Shown: positions 43,979 to 55,106 of the stretch, piece after piece | Position numbering within the stretch: position 1 is the stretch's first letter | Layout of the letters: the number at the start of each line of letters is the position of its first letter | Source of the DNA: Liquidambar formosana | Taxonomy: Eukaryota; Streptophyta; Magnoliopsida; Saxifragales; Altingiaceae | Assembly: GCA_039720395.1 (NCBI GenBank) | Contig: CM077826.1 | Location: 26,554,430-26,618,429, forward strand | Reading direction: 5' to 3' | Length of the DNA: 64,000 nt | Notes under the pieces: generated by a model | Seen by the model: the letters and a program-made list of their open reading frames with translations, nothing else | Database searches by the model: none | Told to the model about the DNA's origin: nothing | Translations under genes and position numbers: made by a program

Positions 43979-46900
43979 AGGTATGCTTGAAATCATCAAG
44001 CAATGAGAAATGGTTTCTTGATAGTGGTTGCTCAAGGCACATGACGGGTGATAGATCAAAGTTCGTCTCTTTGAAATCCAAGGACGGCGGCTACGTGACA
44101 TTTGGAGACAATGCCAAGGGTAAGATAATTGGCATTGGAAAGGTTGGTAAGAATTCCTCACTTTGTATTAAAAATGTTCTATTAGTTGATGGTTTAAAGT
44201 ATAATCTCCTTAGCATTAGTCAATTATGTGATAAAGGTTATGGAGTTACTTTTAAATCCAATAAATGCATAATTGAGGATGATGATAAGATCCTATTCGT
44301 TGCATATAGGATGGGTAACATCTATGCTATAGAGTTTGAAGAAATCGCATTACAAAATGTATATTGCTTCTCCGCTTTAAATGAAAATCATTGGTTATGA
44401 CATAGAAGACTTGGACATGCTACCATGGATTTGATTTCAAAACTTTCTAGGCATGAACTTGTAAGAGGTTTACCAAAAGCAAAGTTTTCAAACGATGGAG
44501 TTTGTAGGGCATGCCAATTTAGAAAACAAACCAAGTCTTCTTTCAAAACAAAATCTCATATTTCAACTACTAGACCTTTGCAACTTATTCATATGGACTT
44601 ATTTGGACCTATTGCTATTGCAAGCCTTGGAGGGAAGCATTATGCATTTGTGATTGTTGATGACTACTCTAGATATACATGGGTGTTCTTCCTTGCACAT
44701 AAAGATGAGACTCATGTTACATTTATTGTATATTGTAGAAGAATCCAAAATGAGAAAGGTTATACCATTACACATGTTAGGAGTGATAGGGGGAGTGAAT
44801 TTGTCAATAAGGATATTGAACAATATTGTGATGAGAATGGATTTGATCACAATTTCTCCGCTCCTAGAACTCCTCAACAAAATGATGTGGTTGAAAGAAA
44901 TAATAGAACACTTGAAGAAATGTCTAGAACCATGCTTAATGAACATTCTTTACCTCAATATTTTTGGGCCGAGGCCGTTAACACCGCATGCTATGTTATG
45001 AACTGAGTGCTATTAAGGTCTAAACTTGGTAAAACTCCTTATAAACTATGGAATGATAAGAAACCTAACATAGGTTACTTTAAAGTTTTTGGTTGTAAAT
45101 GCTTTATATTAAATGATAGAGATAAACTTTCCAAATTCGATCCTAAATCCGATGAAGGTGTATTTCTTGGATATTCCATGAAGAGTAAAGCATATAGAGT
45201 GTTTAACATAAGAACTTTAACCGTTCAAGAATCTATGCATGTTGTATTTGATGAAACTAATTCTCTTGCTCCCAAGAGAAATGTGGATGATGATGATGAT
45301 ATAGGTGCAAGCTTGCAAGAACAAGTTGAAAACTAAAATCTTAATGACAAGCAAGATCCACAAGAAAAAGGCAAAGAAAAGGAAGAAAATGAAGTCATTG
45401 AAATCAAGAAATCGGAAGAAGAAGTAGAAATTGAAAACACTCCACTTCATCCGGATGTTACAAAGACTTGGAAATTTGTGAGGAATCATCCTAAGGATCA
45501 AATCCTAGGTGAACCCTCATGTGGGGTAAAAACTCATTCTTCCATAAGAAATATATGTAATCATCTTGCATTTTTATCTCAAATTGAACCTAAAACATAA
45601 ATGAGGCTGAAAGTGATGAATCTTGGATACTAGCTATGTAAGAAGAGCTTAACCAATTTGAAAGGAACAAGGTTTGGACTTTGATTCCTAGACCACATAA
45701 CCATGGTGTAATAGGCACCAAATGGGTCTATAGAAACAAGAAAGATGAATCGGGTACAATTGTTAGAAACAAGGCACGATTAGTTGCCCAAGGTTTCAAT
45801 CAACAAGAAGGCATTGATTATGATGAAACATATGCACCAGTTGCTAGACTTGAAGCTATTAGAATGTTACTTGCATTTGCTTGTTATAAAGATTTCAAAT
45901 TATTTTAAATGGATGTCAAGAGTGCTTTTCTAAATAGTTTTATTGAGGAGGAAGTTTATGTTAAATAACCTCTCGGTTTTGAAAGTCATGAATTTCCAAA
46001 CCACGTGTTTAAATTATCAAAAGCTTTATATGGCTTGAAACAAGCTCCTAAAGTTTGGTATGAAAGACTTAGTGGTTTCCTAATCAAAAATGGTTTTAAA
46101 AGAAGAAAACTTGACACCACACTTTTTATCAAAATCATTGATAAGGACATGCTTATTATTCAAATATATGTTGATGATATTATCTTTGTCTCTACTAATG
46201 AAAGTTTATGTGAGGATTTTGCTAAAGTCATGCAAGAAGAATTCGAAATGAGCACGATGGGCGAACTCAATTTCTTCCTTGGACTACAAATCAAGCAAAC
46301 AAAGGAAGGAAGATAAATGAATCAATCCAAATATGTCAAAGATTTAATCAAGGACACGTGGTTTGGAAAGGATGAGAAAGGTAAATGCGTGGATTAAAAG
46401 AAATACTGAGGTATGATTGGTAGTTTACTTTATCTCACTGCAAGTAGACCGGATATCATGTATAGCGTATATTTGTGTGCTAGATATCAATCATGTCCTA
46501 AAGAATCTCACATGCTTGCCGTTAAACGCATATTTAAATATCTTAGTGGCACAATAAACATTGGCATATGGTATCCTAAATTCACATTATTTGACATGCT
46601 TAGTTACACCGATGCGGATTTTGCCGGATGCAAAGATGGTCGCAAAAGCACAAGTGGGACATGTCACTTTCTTAGACATTCCCTAGTTTCTTGGTTTAGC
46701 AAGAAACAAACTTCGGTTGCTCTTTTTACAGCCGAGGCCGAGTATTTGGCGGCCGGAAGTTGTTATGCACAAGTGTTGTACATGAAACAACAACTTGAGG
46801 ACTTTGGACTTCATTATGATCATAGTCCCATAAAATGTGACAATACAAGTGCAATCAATCTAACTAAGAACCCTATACAGCATTCACGCACTAAACACAT

Positions 46901-47072
46901 TAAAATTAGACATTATTTTATAAGAGATCATGTTCAAAGAGGAGATGTTGAGATTGAGTTTGTTGATACAGAGCACCAACTAGCGGATATCTTCACAAAA
47001 CCTCTTCAAGAAGATAGGTTTAATTTCATAAAACGTGAATTGGGTATGTGCTTGAGTGATGATGTGTGTTGA
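43979..47072 (+). pseudogene. copia pol: protease, integrase, RT, RNase H (multiply broken)
   Basis: Protease: WFLDSGCSRHMTGD near 44015, with the DSG active site. Integrase: HRRLGH...CRACQFRKQTKSSF zinc module at 44400-44545, then MDLFGPI, VRSDRGSEF and PQQNDVVERNNR, giving the D, D and E residues. RT: KWVYRNKKDESG (45720), MDVKSAFLN (45909) and YVDDIIF (46168). RNase H: SYTDADFAGCKDGRKSTSG (46603) and ADIFTKPLQ (46984). Stops lie at 44398, 45004, 45334, 45639, 45906, 45966, 46314, 46396 and 46407; several fit CAA-to-TAA or CGA-to-TGA decay. There is a one-base shift near 45597. About 20 codons appear deleted near 46350. Confidence 0.9.
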
Positions 47073-47089
47073 TATTTGAAAATTTTTCA

Positions 47090-47345
47090 AAAATTTCGTT
47101 TCAGGATGTTTAAGACGTCTTATTTCAATTTCAGACGTCTTAAAGATTTTTTAGAAGTCTTAAAACTCCCTCAGACGTCTTAAAATCTTAACAGCATTTG
47201 ATCAAATTTATGGCTCTCTGGATTTTTCAGACGCCTGTTTCAGACGTCTGAAACAGGTTGTCACGTCTGAAATCATCGGGCTAGACCTTTAATCCCGTAG
47301 ATTTCAGACGTCTAAAACAATTTCAGACGTCTGAAATTGTTCCTG
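47090..47345 (+). repeat. second AGACGTCT palindrome cluster, between pol and env-like frame
   Basis: At least six exact AGACGTCT cores occur in about 250 bases, several inside longer palindromes such as TTTCAGACGTCTGAAA and TTCAGACGTCTTAAA. The cluster lies directly after the pol stop and before the env-like ATG, the place where an internal promoter or splice signal for the downstream frame would be expected. It resembles the U3 array in content but is not a copy of it. Confidence 0.65.
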
Positions 47346-47558
47346 TATAAGAGCCGTTTCAAGCCCTAACTTTTCAAAAACCGTTTCTTTTCGCAGGCTC
47401 TTCACTTCCTTCTCCTCTTCGTCTTCCCCAACAGTCACCACTATCATCAACCATCGCCACCCTTCCATTTCTCTCTTTCTCTATAAAAACCTTTACACCC
47501 ATTTCATCCCTTACATCCTCACTTTCTCTCCTTCTCCCTCCACCGAAAACCCTCCATC

Positions 47559-49031
47559 ATGGTCAACTTGAAGAAAACCTCTTCCACCGCCGGCACCAAG
47601 CACGACCGAGAAGGGGATCCCATCCTTCCACCACCACCGGTGCCGCCACCGTCCACCACCACCGATACAGGCTCATCTCGCAAAAAGCATTCCGCATCTG
47701 GCACCTAGAAAGGAAAGGGCCTTCGCTCTTCTTGCGGCGCCTCGAAGAAAGAGGGTTCTAGCACTGCTCCTTCTCAGTCACCGCCTCCACCATCACCAGT
47801 TCGTGGTCCTCCAGGCCATCCGGATTATGACTCCGGCAACAACCCAAATGAACCCGAACAGCAAGCACCACCACCTCCTCAACATCCACGGTAAATCACT
47901 AATGCCGACCTCTACCATTCTGATGCTGTCCGCACCTTGTACCTCTCCAAGTTCATAGACCAAAAAATCATCTATCCCAAGGTAATCAAGGCTGAATTTC
48001 TCACCAAATACTTTCCTCATATCATCCATCTCTTTCAAGCCATTGGACTATTCGATTTCGTCTCTCTTTCTCTCCCTGAATATTCCAATTACGTTCAACT
48101 TTTTTATGCCAATTTTGAAATGAAAAAGTTAGGAACTGGCACCTCTTATCTTTATGGAACTCCTATTTCATTGAATGCTTCTATCCTCAACTCTATTTTT
48201 AAAATTCCTTAGGGTGGGGTTGCATTTCAAGATAAAAATCAATGGCCCCGAGTTGAAAATTTTGACAAAATTCAAGCCCTTCGCCTCATTAGTGGTGATA
48301 ATTCCATCACCTCTGATGCAAAAATCCTGATTTCTAAACTAACCCTCGAGAGCAACATCATTCATAAAATGATTTCTAACACTATTTTGCCTCGTAGTGG
48401 TAGCCGTGATCACGTCTCCTACATCGACGTGTGTCTTTTGTGGTGCATTCTTACCGGCACTCGTGTCGACATAGGACACCTCATGATTTATCACATGCTT
48501 TCTGCCCATAGGCATACCAAAAGCCTCTTACCATATGGTGTTGCCCTTACTGCTGTATTTCACCATTTTCAAGTTCCTATGAACTATGGAGTTATCACTA
48601 AAACTCCATCTCATAAGGATGAGATAGGCACATACATGTTGGGACTCATGGGCTATGCCTTAAAGAATGATATCTGGGTTCCCAAAATCCCTGGTGCTAC
48701 TCCTTCCTCCTCTTCTGCTCCTCCACCATCCACCGACCCCTCACTTGATGACCTTGACCCCCTCAGTTTTCATCCCATTGGTGAAGACGATTCCCCCTCT
48801 TCTGCCTATCTCCATTCCTCTCCTTTTCCTGCCCATTCTCCTTCTCAGGGTCCTTCTTCCTCCTCTGGTCCCTCCATCAAAGACTTCTTTCTATCTCTCT
48901 CTAAACCGATGAAGAGTTTGAAGAAGTATGTGCACAAGAAGATGGAAGGCATGCACGATTGCATAAATGATTTGGCGGTCGAAATCAAAGACATTAAGGA
49001 CCGTTTGCCACCTCCACCACCTGCACCTTGA
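47559..49031 (+). pseudogene. env-like / third ORF of the SIRE-type element (three stops)
   Basis: A single frame of 491 codons runs from ATG 47559 to TGA 49029, interrupted by TAG 47706, TAA 47892 and TAG 48210. The order is a basic N-terminus (MVNLKKTSST...), a proline-rich segment (PPPPVPPPSTTT, QSPPPPSPVRGPPG), then a folded-looking core (YLSKFIDQKIIYPKV, FFPHIIHLFQ-type and GVALTAVFHHFQVPM blocks). A Ser/Pro/Asp-rich linker follows, then a C-terminal helical segment (KSLKKYVHKKMEGMHDCIND) and a PPPPPAP end. Extra frames at this position are described as env-like in SIRE1-type elements; a related core is common in plant retroelement proteins of unknown function. I see no signal peptide and no clear transmembrane segment, so an envelope role is not supported here. 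Confidence 0.75.
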
Positions 49032-49074
49032 AGTCTTTTTGATGTTGACAAAGGGGGAGAAGTTTGGGCTGATG

Positions 49075-49265
49075 CTGATGTTTTGGGATTAAGGATTTAT
49101 GTTTTGAGGGATTAAGGATTTATGTTTTGATTTGAAATTTTTTTTTTTTTATGGACAAGTGTTTGTTTGAGTTGTGTTTTATGGACAAGTGTTTATTTAG
49201 TTTGTTTATTAAGTTATGTTTTATGGACAAGTGGTTATTTAGTTTGTTTATTAAGTTATGTGAAC
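49075..49265 (+). repeat. short tandem repeats before the polypurine tract
   Basis: GGGATTAAGGATTTATGTTTTGA occurs twice in tandem in slightly different form (about 49085-49130). A unit beginning TATGGACAAGTG and ending TTAAGTTATG occurs three times, the first shortened (49151-49260). These are internal duplications of the element's 3' non-coding part. Confidence 0.7.
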
Positions 49266-49450
49266 ATTTAAATTGTACACATCTTTACTTTTGAAATGAT
49301 AATGAAGTTTATTTAATTTCTACTATGTGCTAAGATTAATTCATATATATTCTATGCACATTGATAGGGGGAGCTATATGAAAAACATGCCATGTATGTT
49401 ATTATAATTGTTTTTATTTCTTCCCAAAGACATCTATGGATTGTCATCAT

Positions 49451-49465
49451 AAAAAAGGGGCAGAT
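49451..49465 (+). other. polypurine tract
   Basis: AAAAAAGGGGCAGAT immediately precedes the 3' LTR start TGTTGG at 49466, the expected place for plus-strand priming. Confidence 0.8.
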
Positions 49466-50933
49466 TGTTGGCCCAAATGGTTTCAATACCATTGATTTTG
49501 ATGATAACAATGCATAAGAAGGTCTTGAGTACTAATGATTTCAAATTAAACTTAAGACAGGTTAAAATTCGAGTTACAGCAAATCATCTAACTCAAACAA
49601 AAGCATGACACATAATGGACATCAAAAAGAATTGACTATGTCCAAGCCAAACGAAGATCAAGTGATAGACAAATAGGATTCAATGTAAGATTGATCCCAA
49701 TTTATGTTCATTTGTGATTTAAGGGCTTTAGGTTCATGCACTAACATGTCAATACTTAAAATGAACCAAATCAATCATGTTTAGAGTCTCTTGACTCGAG
49801 TAAGTGACCCCTTAAAAATCAGGTCTTAAGCTCTTTGTATAAATTTCTATTGCAAAGCTTTAAGACGTCTTAAAGTTATTTAAGACATCTGAAACACTGA
49901 TTAAGACGTCTGAATCAGGTTTAAGACGTCTGAAATAAGCTTAAGACGTCTGAAGTCTGAGGTCCTAATATACATCTTCTCTGATTTTTTAAGACGGCTC
50001 AATCAGACGTCTGAAATGTACTTTAAGACGTCTGAAAGTGGTTTAAGACATCTGAAATGGATAGACCTCAAATTACATCATCTCTGGTTTTTTAAGACGT
50101 AAGAATAAGACGTCTTAAGAAGGTTTAAGACGTCTGAAACATGTTTAAGACGTCTGAATTCTCGTAAACAGTGACCTTGAAAAACCTCTATAAAAATCAG
50201 TCCTCTAGTTTTTTAAGACACCTGATTAAGACGTCTTAAATAGAATCAGACGTCTTAAATTGATTTCAAACGTCTGAATCCCTCGAGACTGACCAATAAC
50301 AGCTAGTTTTTTAAACGGTCTTTTGAGCATTAAATGCCCACCAAACCATCTTTCCCAGCATTTATTGTTACAGAACAGTCACTCGGACCCCTTGGGCTAT
50401 ATATACATGAGTTAAACTCATTTATGAGCATTCATTGAGCTTCAAACAAATTCATTCATTTACAAGCCCTAATTTCACTTGTGAGCATTTATTGAGATAC
50501 AATCAATAGTTGAGTAAGCTTTTAATTTCTGTGTATCTACTCTTTTGAGAGAGTTTCTTGAGTACAAAAACATACTCAAATCATCTTGTATTCAAGGGTT
50601 GAGAGAAACCCCATTTGTAAACACTTGAAGAGTGTGTCTTGAACAAGTGTTGGTGAAGAATACTTAGAGTTGTAAAGGTTTGCTGCTCTACCTTAAAGGA
50701 GAGTGATAGTGGATTGGTGAATCCTCAAACGAGCTCTTGAGGCGAGGACGTAGGCGGGAAGGCCGAAACCTCGTTAACATCGTTTGCATTCTCTTACTCT
50801 TAATCTCTTTATTATTGCTTGTTCTTGTATTTATTTTTACTTGCAATAATCTGATTTTTGAGTTTGCAATTAACTTTTAATTTAGCCAATAACCTTATTC
50901 ACCCCCCTCTAGGGTTATATATTTGGGACAACA
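49466..50933 (+). repeat. 3' LTR of the copia element
   Basis: It starts TGTTGGCCC and ends GGGACAACA, with the canonical TG...CA ends, and is the same length as the 5' copy. About eleven exact GACGTCT cores survive in its U3 (49860-50285), more than in the 5' LTR. The TATATATA box lies at about 50398-50405. The target repeat CCCTT follows at 50934. Confidence 0.93.
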
Positions 50934-50938
50934 CCCTT

Positions 50939-52086
50939 TTTATTTTTTAGGGTGGTTTTAGATATTTCCCCAAAAATTTATATAGAAAACAATAACAATT
51001 TACTATTTTATAGTATGAAAATAGTACTCTTTTCATTTTACAAAAATAAGCATTTCTTTCCCTTTTTTTTTTTTTTTTTGGTTGTCCTAAAATGTTTATT
51101 ACTTTGAAAAGTCGAATTATAAATTTTCTTAACTTTTTCGTACTATCATTTATTAAACCAATAATTACTTTAAACACAATCAATGCACTGATTTGGATAA
51201 AGGTACTTTTGGAAATAAAAAGTTGAGTTGATAGCAAATCAATACATTAATTACTTTTCTTAGTCTACATGTGTTTTCAAAAATGTTTAATGTTTATTTT
51301 CTTTGGATAGAGGGAGAGACAGTTTTCTATTTTGCGCTATGAAAAACACTATTTACGATTGGATGAAACCAAACACAACCATCAGCACCAAAAGTTATCA
51401 TGATAACAGAACCACCATGCATGGGAGGTGTTCGGGAGCACAGTTATGGCCATCCTAGGCCAAGGCCACCGCTGGAATTTCGTCATACTACATGAATCAA
51501 CTGTAATGAAGGTTGTGACTCGACCCCAAGGCCATTAGGCTATGATTGGAAAGGGTTCGAAACCCCCATCTGCTGCTGCCGCCGAAAAATAAAAAGATAA
51601 CCATGGCCATTGAGCCATGGCGTGGGATTCTCCAGCCATGGCGACCCTCGGCTGCCACTGCTCCGTGAAACTCCATTAACGCCGGTAGTTGAAGTTGAGG
51701 TTACGGTATAGTTTGAGATTCTCAAGTCATGGTGACCCTTGGTTGCTTTTTTCTCCGTCAAATTCTATTAACGCTGGTAGCCGAACTTGAGATCACGATT
51801 AATTTGGTTTGGGATTCTCAAGCCACGACAGCCCTTGGTTCCCATTCCTCCGTGAAACTTCATTAACGCTGGCAACTGAAGTTGAGGTCACGATCTGCAG
51901 GTAGTGTAAATCGATGGAGAGCATATTTCCGTTTGACGGTGAGTACTCGACTTACGTTAGAACCTATTAAGGGTAAGATGATGATATATTTTTTTTTAAA
52001 AATATTTCCAAGGATACTACTATCATTAATATGTAGGCCCTACATATTAACCATACATTTTAGGTTAACGTGTTAAAGAATCTTTT
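50939..52086. other. spacer containing a three-copy ~92-bp tandem repeat
   Basis: 51624-51896 holds three diverged copies of a unit that starts GGGATTCTCCAGCCATGGCG, passes through CTCCGTGAAACTCCATTAAC and ends near GTTGAGGTTACG. Unit starts are near 51624, 51714 and 51809. A 73-codon minus-strand frame covers part of it without known motifs. The rest of the stretch shows no gene. Confidence 0.6.
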
Positions 52087-52262
52087 TTTTTTCTTCCGAC
52101 TAATCCCCGCTCCCCATGCGGGGCCACCGCTCCAAAAGGTGGTTTAACATCCAACCTAATAGTCCTGATTGGTGGCTGATCAAGAGAGATTGGTTGGTTT
52201 CAAACTCAGGATGTTTGAGTTTATAGCTCACCCTTTTGCCGCTAGACCAACTCTCGTTGGTT
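52087..52262 (-). mobile_element. tRNA-derived SINE of a second family (minus strand)
   Basis: On the minus strand the head reads GAGAGTTGGTCTAGCGGCAA (A-box type), then GAGTTTGAAACC (B-box type). The body ends GGGGAGCGGGGATTAGTCGG and a short A tail (the T run at 52087-52092 on plus). The target duplication GTGTYAAAGAATCTTTT lies at 52070-52086 and 52263-52279 with one difference. The GGGATTAGTC end is common in plant tRNA SINEs. Confidence 0.8.
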
Positions 52263-52409
52263 GTGTCAAAGAATCTTTTGATGAAGATATTGTTAAAACT
52301 ATATTTTTTAGATGGGGTTATTACTAAGGGAGGGGCTATTTTCATAGCCTTTTTGGTTTTATCCACAATTTTTTTAATGTTTTGGTTGAGTTTTGAGTTA
52401 TTTTTGTAC

Positions 52410-52439
52410 AAAAAAAAAAAAAAAAAAAAAAAAAAAAGA
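52410..52439 (+). repeat. A-rich homopolymer tract (~28 A)
   Basis: A long A run, ending in GAAAGAAA, produces the KKKK frames on both strands. There is no coding value. Confidence 0.9.
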
Positions 52440-54062
52440 AAGAAAAACCTCAAATAATACCATAATACCCAATTTACCCTTCTTACAGCTCCCCTTCCAT
52501 CCACTTTCATATGGTAGAGTATTTCTTTTTTCTTTTCTTTTTTTTCCCCTCAATTCTCATATTGTGCCCTTCTTTAAATAATAGCAATTCATTTAACTTA
52601 ACATACTAACTATATGTACTACTTCAATGAACAAATGAGTGAACAAAAATCTTATACACATTGATCCTCAATATATGTACTTCAATGAATTAAGAGAAAA
52701 AACAACTGCTTGAATTAAAAATAAAAAACCTAAGAAGAATATTTTATTAGAAGAAAAGAAACAATAATATAAAAGAGATGGGAGAAAATCAAGAAAGAAT
52801 GAAAACGAGAAAAAAAATTGATTGAAGATCTAGAGAAGGGAGTAGGAATGCTTTCGTCTTCTGGCTATAAAAATATCTCATGTTTTCCTTCAAAAAGCTT
52901 CAAATAGCTTCCTGTAAAAATTGGTATCCTTCTTCTACATTTGTTTTATGTTGTTAAAAAAGGAGTGGTAGTATGGGAATTTAGGCAAAAAAAAAAATGA
53001 AAAAAATGAAGAACAAAAAAGAAGATTCCTAAGTGTGAAAGTGAATAGAGGAGAGATCTAATAGGGATAAATCAAGTATTGTGGCATTACTTGTGCTTTT
53101 TATGCAAAAACAACTCAAAAGTCAATCAAAACATTAAGAAAACTGTGGATGAAACCAAAAAGGCCATGAAAATAACCCCTCTCTATTAGTAATTCCCCTA
53201 ATAAAAACTCTATTTTTCAAAAATAAATTCTTTCTTACGGTTAGTGCCATACAGCATCAATTAATATAAAAGAAAAACAACTCAAAACCACTAATAACTA
53301 CCTAACATTCTCATAAAATAAATCTGCAATTATCCTAATAAAATACTAAAGAATGGGGAAATAACCCACTTCAAAGGGGTACCAGAACTCCTGTAGAGAC
53401 AACAAAAAACAAAAAACAAAGAAAAAAAAAAACCCCTGTATTTTCAAAAATAAACTAGTTTATAACCCGTGCAATGCATGGGTGAGGTTTGTAAAAATAA
53501 ATATTGTGAATAATATAAATTATATCTATATATATATATATATATATATAATACACATCCGTGATGGTAATTCCGATGGTAAAGAGCTGCGACTCAGGAA
53601 TTATAGATTTTAAGTTCATGTTTTCGCACCTTTACTATTGAATGCATGAACTTGAAGATAGTTTGTGCATCATGGGGATTAGTTTGGGCCTAACGGTTTG
53701 AGATACTCCTTATTTGGTAAAAGTATATTTACACAATTTTTTAAGCATTTTTATAGTTTTCTGAGCAATTTGATATGTTAATACATATTCTGGTTTGCCG
53801 CGTTTTCTTTTTTAATCATCATTGCCTTCATTTGTCTCCCTTTCTAATTATAAATATTTATAATTTTATACATTTAATTTTTGGGAAAAGAGATAAATAG
53901 ACAAAGAAAACAAAGAAATATGATATAGTCTACTAAGTTTGGTTTGAATATTGTATAATATAGGTTTTCCGATTTTTTCACATAAAAAACAAAAAAATAT
54001 GCAGTGTATACCAAGCGTCGACTTACTTATACTGCGTAAAAAAGAGCAATGAAAACCGAAAG

Positions 54063-54095
<33 letters not shown>

Positions 54096-54691
54096 AAGAA
54101 AGAAAGAAAGAAGAAGAAAAGTTAGACAATTTACCTTTTGGTGATCACTTCTCAACTTAATACCAAACATGAAACATTAGTAGTCCTTTTGAAGTATGTA
54201 TATAGTCAATTTGTAGCAAGTTGGTAGAGAATATTCTTTCTTTGGCATCAAGTTGGAAATTGATCACTAAAAAGTAATTTCTGCAAAAGTCATATCTTTT
54301 TGGGAAAATTACTTTTTAGTGATTCTTTCCCAACTTAATACGAAAAAAAGAAAATTGATAGTTATTTTGAGATAAGTATACAGCTAATTTGTAGCAAGTT
54401 GATAGATATCCTTTTTTTGGTATTAGATTGAAAAGTGGCCACTAAAAGGTAATTTTACCTTTTTTCCCTAACAGTTCACAAACTGACACATGGCATCAAA
54501 GGGAGGCATTTCCCCCGTTATAGATATACTATATAGATTCTTTCTTACGTTCAATGCCATACAACGTCTACTAATATAAAATAAAAACAACTCAAAACCA
54601 CTAATAACTACCTAATATTCTCATAAAATAAATAGGTAATTATCTTAATAAAATACTAAATATTATCTTAAATAAATAGATTCATAATAAT
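52440..54691. other. AT-rich spacer with weak SINE-like remnant
   Basis: No gene is seen. 53555-53715 has a degenerate tRNA-like head and a GGGGATTAGTTTGGGCCTAACG-type body similar to plant SINE ends, so it may be an old SINE. A (GAAA)n/A tract is at 54060-54120. 53270-53340 and 54565-54660 share nearly identical wording (ACAACTCAAAACCACTAATA), a direct repeat that may mark ends of a larger decayed element. Confidence 0.4.
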
Positions 54692-55099
54692 AGGAAGGCT
54701 ATTGCCACCACATAAAATACTTTAAGTTCCCCATTAGTTTACACTTTTTAAGGTTTTATGAAAAATATGAAAGATTTTTACTAAAACTAATCACGTTGTC
54801 CACTAAAAAACATCATTGTGAACAACTTTGTAGAAAAAAGTTTTTTCAAAATCTGTCATGTAAGTGGGCTTTTTGGTCATTTATAATCTCTATTACATTT
54901 TCCATGAAAAATGGCTAAATAGTTTACCTTGAATGATAGGTTTTGAAAAAAAAAATTCTACAAAGTTGTCCAAAATGATGTTTTCTATTAGGCTATGTGA
55001 TTTGTTTTCGTAAAAATCTTTTATATTTGAATAAAACCTTAAAAAATATTAACTAAATGGGGGCTTAAAAAATTTTATATGGTGGCAATAACGAGACCC
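54692..55099. mobile_element. ~408-bp MITE with 40-bp inverted ends (Mutator-like)
   Basis: The left end AGGAAGGCTATTGCCACCAC and the minus-strand reading of the right end GGTCTCGTTATTGCCACCAT are inverted repeats. They continue through AAAATACTTTAAGTTCCCCA on the left and AAAATTTTTTAAGCCCCCAT on the right. TAATAAT flanks both sides (54685-54691 and 55100-55106). There is no coding sequence. The internal halves mirror each other, with TTGTCCA...AATGATGTTTTCTATTAG opposite GTTGTCCACTAAAAAACATC. Confidence 0.7.
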
Positions 55100-55106
55100 T
55101 AATAAT

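Larger units (their letters stand above)
40719..50933 (+). mobile_element. Ty1/copia retrotransposon, SIRE/Maximus-type, 10.2 kb, degenerate
   Basis: Two 1468-bp LTRs (40719-42186 and 49466-50933) flank 7.3 kb of internal sequence. The duplicated target CCCTT lies at 40714-40718 and 50934-50938. The internal order is primer site, gag, protease, integrase, RT, RNase H, env-like frame, purine tract. Integrase before RT places it in Ty1/copia; the long LTRs, double zinc-finger gag and extra frame after pol indicate the SIRE/Maximus lineage. My hand comparison of the LTRs finds roughly 55-60 differences (about 4%), mostly transitions. All coding frames carry stops, so it can no longer move alone. 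Confidence 0.95.

Noticed and set aside
47937..48212. independent small genes in 47559-49031
   Set aside because: All pieces are in one frame between pol and the 3' LTR of the same element, so they are parts of one interrupted env-like frame.
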